DNA from: an uncultured Clostridia bacterium
GTDB lineage: Bacteria > Bacillota > Clostridia > Christensenellales > Borkfalkiaceae
Length of the DNA: 15,881 nt
NCBI GenBank assembly: GCA_947581885.1
Contig: CANPWF010000021.1
Location: forward strand, 1 to 15,881
Reading direction: 5' to 3'
This document shows, piece after piece, positions 1-7,864 of this stretch. The stretch's first letter is position 1; each line of letters opens with the position of its first letter. The notes under the pieces are model-generated. The model ran no database searches. It was not told the origin of the DNA and saw nothing but the letters and a program-made list of their open reading frames with translations. The translations under genes and the position numbers were made by a program.

Positions 1-2
1 GT

Positions 3-3000
3 TCACGAATGCCATGAACCCAAGCCTTGGACCCACCCTGCGCGGCCTTGGAAAGTCCATGCGCCGTCGGAGATCCACGTCTGACTGCCCGTTTCGTAGG
101 TGAAAGGACGGGGCGTGATGGTGATCGTGCCCTCCTGCAACGTGATCTCGAAATCGCGCGTCACGTCCATTTCGCCCTCGGCGTTGCGATTGAAGTAAAT
201 GGTTACCTTGCCCGTGTTCGGATGCTCGCCCACGTCGACGACGGAAATATTGCTTTCAAATTCCACGGTGTGCCCTATGAGCTCGGGATAAAGTTCGGGG
301 TACACGGGAGTGCATTCGTTCGAACCGATATGTTCGCCGTCGTAGACCTTTTCGGCATCCCCCGAGGTCACGGTGATGGGACGCTTGGTGATGGTGAGCG
401 TACCTTGCGCCTGCGTCTCGAATCTGTAGTTATAGGAAGAGATCTCCTTGCCCGCCGCGTCGCGAATGTCAACATCCTCGGGATCGACGGTGAGGGTATT
501 CCGGACTCCCGATTCCCAAACATGGGTCAAAAAGCTCATCGAATCTTCCACTGCCCGCGCGGAGATGACGGTCTGTCCCTTTACCAATCCCTCGATCGTG
601 AAGCCCTTCTTTTCCCCGAACTCGGCAAAGGTATGCGGCTCGCCGTCGTACGTCCAACTATTGCTCTGCGTTACGACATACGCCGTGCGCGGCGTGATGG
701 TGAGCTTCCCGTACTTCTCGTCGTCGATGAGGAAGTTCTTCGTGACATCGTTCCTTTCTTGGTCATAGATATGCACTTCGTAGGTGAGCGTGTTTGGCGT
801 ATCCCCGACATCTGTACGCTCCGCGGCCTCTTTGACGGTGATCTCGTAGGTATATCCCTCGGGGAACTCGTCGCCCGTATCTACCGTGTAGTCGACCCCC
901 TCTTCCCACTTCTCGCCGTGCATGCCGTTGTGCGATTCGCCGTCGTATTCGTGCTCGCTGTCCGTCGAGGAGATCGTGATCGTATGCTCCGTCACCGTGA
1001 CGGTGCCGAACTTATCCTCACCGTCAAATTCGTAGTAATCGGTGACATCGTTCCCATCCCCGTCGTAGATGTGCACATCTTCCCGATCAAACTTGTTTTC
1101 GTGCTCGCCCGCGTCTTGGAAATTCCGGAAAACGTCCTCTTCTTCGATTTTGTCGCCGCTTGCAAGTTGGTCTTTCGTCCCTTGCGTCCACCCCGCGGAG
1201 TGTCCGCTTCCGTCGTAACCTTCCGTCGTGGAATCCGATTCGAGCGAGATTTTGCGTTTGGTGATCTCCACCGTGCCCCATTCCGTTTCGATCGTGTAGT
1301 TCGCCGTCATATCGACGTTGCCCTGCATGACCTTGATATCGGTGAATATATTGTCGTACGTCCCCGGGACCTTCCACTCCAAGTACTCGAACACGAAGTG
1401 TTGCGCCTTGTCCTTTAACAGCTCCTCTCCCATATCCTCTTCGAAAGTATCGTCGTGGTACATCATTCCGTCGTAGACGTGCTCCGAGGAGTGCGACTTT
1501 ATGTTGATGGTGAGCGGCGTAACGGTGAGCGTGCCTTTGTTTTCCTGAATAAGCTCATAGTTTGCGGTCCTGTCGACGGTGCCGTTTTCGAGGATCCGAT
1601 AGGTAAGGATTTGGTTTTCCTTGCCCGAATCGACGAAGTTGCGCACCGCCGTCGCCGTGAGCACTTCGAGCGTGTGACCGTGGAGAAGCCCTTCGTTCTC
1701 CTTCGGCTCGGACAGGGTGAATGTCAAGCAGGACTGATCCTCCCCGTTGTACTCGAACGTCTTGCCGTCAGGCTGTACGCACAAGACGCGCGGGGTGATG
1801 GTGAGCGTACCCGTACCGTCTTTCTCTATCACGAACGTATAGTTCCCGGAAGGGATCACGTTGCTCTCCGCGTCGTGAATGACAACGTCCGAAGGGTCGA
1901 CGGTGAAGGTATTTGGAACTTCCCCATCCGAAACATTGGTCACATAGCCGATCGAACCTGTCGCCGACGCGGAGATGACGGTCTGTCCCTCTACCAAGCC
2001 CTCGATCGTGAAGCCCTTTCCTTCTCCGAACTCGGCAAAGGTATGCGGCTCGCCGTCGTACGTCCAACTATTGCTCTGCGTTACGACATACGCCGTGCGC
2101 GGCGTGATGGTGAACCATCCGAACGTCTCGTCGTCGATGTCGAAGTTCTCCGTGACTTCGTTCCTTTCTTTGTCGTAGATATGCACTTCGTAGGTGAGCT
2201 TGTTCGGCTTACCCCCGACATCGAGAAGCGTATCGGCACCTGTCACTTTGATCTCGTAGGTATAGCCTTCGGGGAAATCGCCGCCCGTCTCTACCGTGTA
2301 GTCGATCCCCTCTTTCCAATCCTCGCCGTGCATGCCGTTGTGCGATTCGCCGTCGTATACATGCTCGCTGTCCTTCGAGGAGATCTTGAACATGTGCGCC
2401 AAAATCGTGACGGTGCCGTATGTATCGTCGTCCATAAATTTGTAGCAATCGGTGACATCCTCCTCATTCTCATCGAGGATGCGCACGTTGCTCCGATCGA
2501 ACGTGTTTTCGTGCTCGCCCGCGTCTTTGAACGGTTGGAAAACGCCCTCTTGGAAGGTGTGTCCTTCCGCAAGTTGGCCTTTCGTCCACGCCGTCCACCC
2601 GACGGTGTGTCCGTTGCCGTCGTAACCGAAGGTTCCGGAATCCGATGCGAGCGAGATTTTGCGTTTGGTGATCTCCACCGTGCCCCATTCCGTTTCGATC
2701 GTGTAGTTCGCCGTCATATCGTCGTCGCCCTGCATGACCTTGATATCGGTGAATATATTGTCGTACGTCCCCGGGACCTTCCACCGCGAGTGATCGAACA
2801 CGAAGTGTTGCGCCTTGTCCTTCAACAGCTCCTCTCCCATGCCCTCTTCGAAAGTATCGTCGTACTGCCACTTTCCGTCGTAGACGTGCTCCGAGGAGTG
2901 CGACTTTATGTTGATGGTGAGCCGCGTAACGGTGAGCGTACCGTGTTCGAACTCGACGATATAATTGTCTTTTACGTCCTTCCCGTTCCTATCCTGCAAC

Positions 3001-6000
3001 AGGTAGTCCTCTTCAAAGACGTTCGGCACCTTTTCGGCAACGTTGGTGACACGGGTGTATGTCTGCGGAATGAGCGTGTGCCCTTCGACGAGATGCACCT
3101 CTCCCACATCCTCGAAATACTCGACGCTGTAAAGTGCCGTCGCGTCGTACACCTTTTCGTTGGTCCCCGTGCGAATGGTGACTTCGCGTTTGTTGATGGT
3201 GAGGGTGCCGTTTTGGAATGTAACGGTGTAATTGTCCTTTAAGTTTTCGGTTTCCCCTTTGCGGCGAATCGTGAAGTCGGGCGAAAAGACGTTTGCGCCC
3301 GAATCCTTTACATCGGTGATATGGGTGGTAGTCCCCACGACGAATTCATGCCCTTCGACGATCTTGTACTCTTCGCCCACATCCTCGAATGTTTCGCAGA
3401 ACAGCTCCTCTCCGTCGTACGTCTTTTCGGCATCCCCCGTTTGAATGGTGACGGGGCGCGGATTGACGGTGAGATCGCCGAGGACGTTTTCGTCGGGCAT
3501 GTAGATATAGTTGTCGGTGACATCCTCGTCGCCCCCTTTCACAACGATCTTGATATCGGAAAGGGTGAGTTCGTTGTTTCCCTTCCCCGAATCCTTGACG
3601 AAGCGAACGAGCGTAGGGATGCTGACCGTAGCACTCGCCTCGTGCAATGCGAGAATGCCGCGATCCTTTGTTTCCGGCTCGAAATCGTAGCCATCGTCGA
3701 AGTGATCCCTGTCGTCATAGACGAAGGAATTCGAATGCGTCGTCACATAGAAGGGACGCTGCGTAATGGTGAGTGTGCCGTTTTCGAATGTAACATCGTA
3801 GTTATCAAGGACGGACGTTTCGCCCGCAAGGATATCGTAATCGTCGAACTCGTTGTTGCCTTCGCGCGTTTCCCTTACATTGACGATATGGGTGGAATGC
3901 TTCACGACGAACTCTTGCCCTTCGACAACATGATATACGCCCACGTCCTCGAACAAGGCGTTGTAAAGCTCCGTCGCGTCGTACACCTTTTCGTCGGTCC
4001 CCGTGCGAATGGTGACTTCGCGTTTGTTGATCGTGAGGGTGCCGTTTTTGAGCGTTACTCTATAATTGCCCTTTACGTCCTCCCCGTTCTCGTCCTGCAA
4101 CAGGAAGTCCTCCCCGAAAACGTTATCGCCCGACTCGCTTACATTGGTGATACGGGTGTACGTCTGCGCGGTGAATTTGTGCCCTTCGACGAGATACAAA
4201 TCTTCGCCGACATCGATATATTCCGTGCAGAAGAACTCCTGCGCGTCGTAAGTCTTTGTATCCGACCCCGCCCGAATGGTGACGGGGCGTTTTTCGATGG
4301 TGAGAGTGCCGTTTTTGAGCGTCACGTCGTAATTTGCGAGAACGGACGTTTCGCCCGCGAGGATATCGTAATCGTCGAACTCGTTGTTACCCTCGTGCGT
4401 TTCCCTTACATTGGTGATATGGGTGGAATGCTTCACGACGAACATTTGCCCGTCGACAACATGATATTCACCGACATCATCGAATTCAGCGAAGAAGAAA
4501 TCCTCCCCGTCATAGGTCTTTGTATCCGATTTCGCCTGAATGGTGATGGGGCGCAGGTTGATGGTGAGGGTGCCGTTTAAGAGCGTAACTTCGTAATTAT
4601 CAAGAACGGACTCCCCGCCCGCGAGGATATCGTACTCGTCGAATACGTTGTTGCCTTCGGACGTTTCCCATACATTGGTGATATGGGTGGAATGGTTCAC
4701 GACGAACTTTTGCCCTTCGACGATCCCGTACTCTTCGCCCACATCATCGAATTCAGCAAAGAAGAAATCCTCCCCGTCGTAGATCTTTTCGGCGGATTTC
4801 GCCTGAATGGTGACGGGGCGTTTGTTGATGGTGAGGGTGCCGTTTATGAGCGTTACGTCGTAATTTGCGAGAACGGACTGCTCGCCCGCAAGGATATCGT
4901 AATCGTCGAAAACATTGTTTCCCTCGTACGTTTCCCATACATTGGTGATATGGGTGGAATGGTTCACGACGAACTCTTGCCCTTCGACAACATGATATTC
5001 GCCCACGTCCTCGAACAAGGCGTTGTAAAGCTCCGTCGCGTCGTAGACCTTTCCGTCGGAATTCGTTTGAATGGTGATGGGGCGTTGGTTCACGGTGATC
5101 GTGCCGTTCACATACGTGAGTTCGTAATTTTTGAGAACGGACACCCCGTCCGCAAGGATATCGACCGCCGTAAATTCGTTCACCGTCTCGCCGACATCGG
5201 TGCGTTCGGGAGAGGAGAACACGAGTTCGTGCCCCTCGGCGAGGGTGTTTTCGAGCAGATGATAGCTGTGAACGACGTGCGATTGGGCATCGTAGATGAA
5301 GCTGTCGGTGTCCGTTCCGATCGTCACTTTACGACGCTCGATGGTCACCGTCCCCTCTTTACACGAGAGGATAGTGAAGTTGGACGTTACGTCCTCTTCC
5401 CCGACAAAGATCTTTATATCGTCGAGTTCGAACACGTTTTCATCCGTATAGACAGCGGCATCCGTCCACTCGGGGCCCTTCACCACCCGAACGGTGTGCC
5501 CCTCGGGAAGAGGACGCTCGGGATTGGCAAAGAGGTAGTTTTTGGGCGTGCCGTCGTATTCGAAAGATCGATCGAGGGCGCGGACAGCAACTTCGAATTC
5601 GGTAATTTCGAGCGTGCCTTCTATCGGTTTGATATCGTAATTTTCCGTAACGTCGACGCTGCCCGCCCAAATGGAGATATCGCCCGTGTTCGAATAGTTC
5701 CCGACGTTCTTTCTGCCGTCTTTGAGATAGACGATTCTGATCTCGTGCCCGTCGATCGCGGGGTAATCCTCTTGATATTCGGCGGTGAAGGTTTCGATCG
5801 CCTGTTCGGAGCCGTTGTATACGAGAGAACCCGAATCGAACGTCACGGTGACGGAACGCTTTTCGATCTTGATATCGCCCTCTATATAGGTGATCTCGTA
5901 GTTGACCGTATAGTCCCCCGAAGCGTTGAAAATGCGGATATGGGGTGCGTTTTTATAAGAACCGACATCTTGGAATGCGTTCCTGTGCGTCTCATCGGGA

Positions 6001-7838
6001 ACGAGCTCATACAGCTGCCCTTGGGCGATAGCCCCTTCGCCACTGTACTTATCCCCGTCCTCGCCTTCGCCGCTGTGCTCGTCGAACCAAGGGTCGCGTT
6101 CGAATTGAACGTCCCCTTCCCCTTCCCCGAACGTATGGAGAATGCCGTCGTAAACCCATTCGTCACTTTTATACGTCACGGTGATCTTTCGTTTGAGAAT
6201 GACGATCGTGCCGAATTCGGTGGTGACGAGATAATTTTTCGTGACGTTATTCCCCGAACCGTCTACGATCGTATATTCGGGATCGTTGGAGTAGCCTTCG
6301 GGATTGGCATCCGTATAGGATCTGCTCCGCGTGCCATTGATCGAATGATTTGCGGCGAGCCCGCTGTTTTCTTCGGAAGAAATATCCTCGATCTTATCGG
6401 CACCATAGATATGCGTCTGTCCGTCGTAAACGAACTCCTCGCTGTCCGTGTGAAGGGTGACGGGGCGGCGACGAACGAAAATCTTGCCGAACTCGGCGGT
6501 AATACTGTAATTCTTCGTAACATCTTCGTCCCCATCGAAGATGTGCACGGTGTTCGCGCCGATCGGATAGCCGTCCTCGTTCGCCTCGGTAAACCCGACG
6601 GGATCGACTGTCACATTATGCCCTTCGGCGGGACCGACGGGGGTGGTGAAATAGTCGAAGGCATGCTCGGTGCCGTCGTAGACGAATTCCTCGGTATCCC
6701 GCACGACGGTGATCGGGCGTTGGCGCACTTCGACGGTGCCGAAATCCCTCGTGATCTCGTAGTTCCCCGTCACATCTTCTTCCCCGCTGTAAATGGTGAC
6801 GGCCCGGGGGAAGAAATACGTATCCGCTTCTTTGACGGAGAGGGAATCGAGCTCGACGGTGTGCCCCGCCACGAGCGGATTTTGTTCGATCGAATAGTCG
6901 GAGGCGGGGAATTCGTGCGCGGTGCCGTCGTAGACGAAACTTCCGCCCTGCCGCACGACGGTGATCGGGCGTTTGGTGACTTCGACTTTCCCGTATGCAA
7001 AGGTAACTTGGTAGCGGTCGGTAACGTCCTCGCCCGCCGCATTCCGAATGTGCAAGCCGCCCGTCGGCTGATTGGGGAGAACGCCGACATCGGTGATCTC
7101 GGGGAATGCCGCATCGGCAACGTCCCCCGCCGCCAAGCCGAGCCCTTCGAAGGTGAGCCCCGTATCCGAATGCGGCACGCCGTCGTAGACGAAAGACGAA
7201 CTCCCCGTGCGCACGGTGATACGGCGGGCAACGTCGGTGATCGTGCGGGAGGAAGCCGTGAAGGCATAGGAAGAGGTAACGTCCTCGCCCGCCTCGTTCA
7301 CCACGCGGACCTTTTCGACGTTCGCCTCCACTTTGAGTTGGGTGGAAGAGACGCGTTCGGCGAAATAATCGTCGACGATGAGCGTATCGTTATAGCAAAG
7401 CTGTGCGGAGAAGGAGGGCGATTCCCCATAGATGAGTTCGCCCGAGGAGACGCGCACCTCCGCTTTGACGGGCTCGACGGTGTAGGTGAAGATCTCCCCG
7501 CGGCGGCGCGTGCCGAACACGCTCTTTCCGAGGGCGCGGCATTCGTAAGTGCCCGCCGCCCGCGGCTCTTCCGTCGTCCACTCCTCCGTCCCGAGACGGC
7601 GGTATTCAAACCCGAATTCCCGCCCGAATACGGCTTCGGAGGACGCGCCCAAACTCTCCCCGTAGGCGATGACGGAGGGAGCGGAATACCCCGTGACCTG
7701 CCCCGCCACGCCGAGCATGGCGAAAGCACCCGCAAGGAGCAACAAAAGGATCGCCAAAAAGAGCAAGCGAAGGTGCCAGAACCGCTCGAATGCGCGTTTC
7801 CGTTTCGCAAGTTTTGCTTGGTAATCCTGATAAAGCAT
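3..7838 (-). CDS. Giant membrane-anchored YDG/MBG-repeat surface protein, C-terminus uncertain
   Basis: This 2611-residue product has a basic cytoplasmic start, one hydrophobic anchor (about 24-46) and an extracellular remainder. Residues about 52-205 look like two MBG-type (YGE) beta domains with an AGTY motif. From about residue 206 on there are 26 complete units of roughly 85-90 residues, each with a T-x-x-S...VYDG opening, a GH near the middle, a DVG or DAG turn, a DVTxNY block and a GTLTI-x-R exit strand. Such repeats occur in very large Firmicute adhesins. A 27th unit starts at about nt 110 but is cut by a TGA at 3-5 after only about 35 residues. There is no LPxTG, SLH or choline-binding module, so the true end may be lost to a nonsense or assembly error at the edge. 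The start has AGGAGAG upstream. It is last in the operon and shares its domain type with the protein encoded at 7865-9337. Adhesin, fibre or stalk function is inferred. Confidence 0.85.
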   Translation of the reverse strand: MLYQDYQAKLAKRKRAFERFWHLRLLFLAILLLLLAGAFAMLGVAGQVTGYSAPSVIAYGESLGASSEAVFGREFGFEYRRLGTEEWTTEEPRAAGTYECRALGKSVFGTRRRGEIFTYTVEPVKAEVRVSSGELIYGESPSFSAQLCYNDTLIVDDYFAERVSSTQLKVEANVEKVRVVNEAGEDVTSSYAFTASSRTITDVARRITVRTGSSSFVYDGVPHSDTGLTFEGLGLAAGDVADAAFPEITDVGVLPNQPTGGLHIRNAAGEDVTDRYQVTFAYGKVEVTKRPITVVRQGGSFVYDGTAHEFPASDYSIEQNPLVAGHTVELDSLSVKEADTYFFPRAVTIYSGEEDVTGNYEITRDFGTVEVRQRPITVVRDTEEFVYDGTEHAFDYFTTPVGPAEGHNVTVDPVGFTEANEDGYPIGANTVHIFDGDEDVTKNYSITAEFGKIFVRRRPVTLHTDSEEFVYDGQTHIYGADKIEDISSEENSGLAANHSINGTRSRSYTDANPEGYSNDPEYTIVDGSGNNVTKNYLVTTEFGTIVILKRKITVTYKSDEWVYDGILHTFGEGEGDVQFERDPWFDEHSGEGEDGDKYSGEGAIAQGQLYELVPDETHRNAFQDVGSYKNAPHIRIFNASGDYTVNYEITYIEGDIKIEKRSVTVTFDSGSLVYNGSEQAIETFTAEYQEDYPAIDGHEIRIVYLKDGRKNVGNYSNTGDISIWAGSVDVTENYDIKPIEGTLEITEFEVAVRALDRSFEYDGTPKNYLFANPERPLPEGHTVRVVKGPEWTDAAVYTDENVFELDDIKIFVGEEDVTSNFTILSCKEGTVTIERRKVTIGTDTDSFIYDAQSHVVHSYHLLENTLAEGHELVFSSPERTDVGETVNEFTAVDILADGVSVLKNYELTYVNGTITVNQRPITIQTNSDGKVYDATELYNALFEDVGEYHVVEGQEFVVNHSTHITNVWETYEGNNVFDDYDILAGEQSVLANYDVTLINGTLTINKRPVTIQAKSAEKIYDGEDFFFAEFDDVGEEYGIVEGQKFVVNHSTHITNVWETSEGNNVFDEYDILAGGESVLDNYEVTLLNGTLTINLRPITIQAKSDTKTYDGEDFFFAEFDDVGEYHVVDGQMFVVKHSTHITNVRETHEGNNEFDDYDILAGETSVLANYDVTLKNGTLTIEKRPVTIRAGSDTKTYDAQEFFCTEYIDVGEDLYLVEGHKFTAQTYTRITNVSESGDNVFGEDFLLQDENGEDVKGNYRVTLKNGTLTINKREVTIRTGTDEKVYDATELYNALFEDVGVYHVVEGQEFVVKHSTHIVNVRETREGNNEFDDYDILAGETSVLDNYDVTFENGTLTITQRPFYVTTHSNSFVYDDRDHFDDGYDFEPETKDRGILALHEASATVSIPTLVRFVKDSGKGNNELTLSDIKIVVKGGDEDVTDNYIYMPDENVLGDLTVNPRPVTIQTGDAEKTYDGEELFCETFEDVGEEYKIVEGHEFVVGTTTHITDVKDSGANVFSPDFTIRRKGETENLKDNYTVTFQNGTLTINKREVTIRTGTNEKVYDATALYSVEYFEDVGEVHLVEGHTLIPQTYTRVTNVAEKVPNVFEEDYLLQDRNGKDVKDNYIVEFEHGTLTVTRLTINIKSHSSEHVYDGKWQYDDTFEEGMGEELLKDKAQHFVFDHSRWKVPGTYDNIFTDIKVMQGDDDMTANYTIETEWGTVEITKRKISLASDSGTFGYDGNGHTVGWTAWTKGQLAEGHTFQEGVFQPFKDAGEHENTFDRSNVRILDENEEDVTDCYKFMDDDTYGTVTILAHMFKISSKDSEHVYDGESHNGMHGEDWKEGIDYTVETGGDFPEGYTYEIKVTGADTLLDVGGKPNKLTYEVHIYDKERNEVTENFDIDDETFGWFTITPRTAYVVTQSNSWTYDGEPHTFAEFGEGKGFTIEGLVEGQTVISASATGSIGYVTNVSDGEVPNTFTVDPSDVVIHDAESNVIPSGNYTFVIEKDGTGTLTITPRVLCVQPDGKTFEYNGEDQSCLTFTLSEPKENEGLLHGHTLEVLTATAVRNFVDSGKENQILTYRILENGTVDRTANYELIQENKGTLTVTPLTINIKSHSSEHVYDGMMYHDDTFEEDMGEELLKDKAQHFVFEYLEWKVPGTYDNIFTDIKVMQGNVDMTANYTIETEWGTVEITKRKISLESDSTTEGYDGSGHSAGWTQGTKDQLASGDKIEEEDVFRNFQDAGEHENKFDREDVHIYDGDGNDVTDYYEFDGEDKFGTVTVTEHTITISSTDSEHEYDGESHNGMHGEKWEEGVDYTVDTGDEFPEGYTYEITVKEAAERTDVGDTPNTLTYEVHIYDQERNDVTKNFLIDDEKYGKLTITPRTAYVVTQSNSWTYDGEPHTFAEFGEKKGFTIEGLVKGQTVISARAVEDSMSFLTHVWESGVRNTLTVDPEDVDIRDAAGKEISSYNYRFETQAQGTLTITKRPITVTSGDAEKVYDGEHIGSNECTPVYPELYPELIGHTVEFESNISVVDVGEHPNTGKVTIYFNRNAEGEMDVTRDFEITLQEGTITITPRPFTYETGSQTWISDGAWTFQGRAGWVQGLGSWHS
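387..1520 (-). repeat. Direct repeat copy B, four YDG domains (units 22-25)
   Basis: Second copy of the block at 1792-2925, in the same orientation and frame. The motif order is the same in both: EHVYDG, GYDG, YDGESHNG, WTYDGEPHTF. Divergence is uneven, being low in the first and last units and higher between them. Confidence 0.85.
1792..2925 (-). repeat. Direct repeat copy A, four YDG domains (units 17-20)
   Basis: This copy matches 387-1520 at an offset of 1407-1410 bp. It includes an 88-bp perfect match (2026-2113 against 616-703) and a near-perfect match through the GGTGATCTCC region (about 2651-2780 against 1244-1373). The one-codon change in offset shows a small indel. Unit 21 separates the two copies. 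Confidence 0.85.
2930..5093 (-). repeat. Recently expanded group of YDG units 9-16
   Basis: Units 9, 10, 11 and 13 share long stretches such as EGQEFVV.HSTHI.NV and the DYDILAG block, and units 12, 15 and 16 form a second related set. Units 9 and 13 have nearly identical DNA around 4981-5044 and 3920-3982, about 1062 bp apart (four units), which points to duplication of a multi-unit block. Confidence 0.8.
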
Positions 7839-7842
7839 GCCT

Positions 7843-7849
7843 CTCTCCT
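7843..7849 (-). promoter_or_regulatory. Ribosome binding site of the giant repeat protein gene
   Basis: AGGAGAG on the minus strand, 4 nt before the ATG at 7838 and inside the 26-nt gap after the previous gene's TAA. The gap is too short to show a separate promoter or terminator. Confidence 0.8.
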
Positions 7850-7864
7850 AACGATAGGGTGTTA

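Larger units (their letters stand above)
105..7223 (-). repeat. Array of 26 YDG/MBG-like domain repeats
   Basis: Each unit is about 260 bp and is recognised by its YDG, YDA, YNG or YDD motif. Counting these from the N-terminal end gives 26 full units followed by a truncated one with an ISDG variant at about 72-80. Units 1-8 (roughly 5095-7223) are diverged from one another. Units 9-16 and 17-26 show recent, higher-order duplication. Confidence 0.85.

Noticed and set aside
7839..7864. Possible terminator or promoter between the two surface genes
   Set aside because: The gap is only 26 nt and holds a ribosome binding site; no inverted repeat with a T-run is visible.
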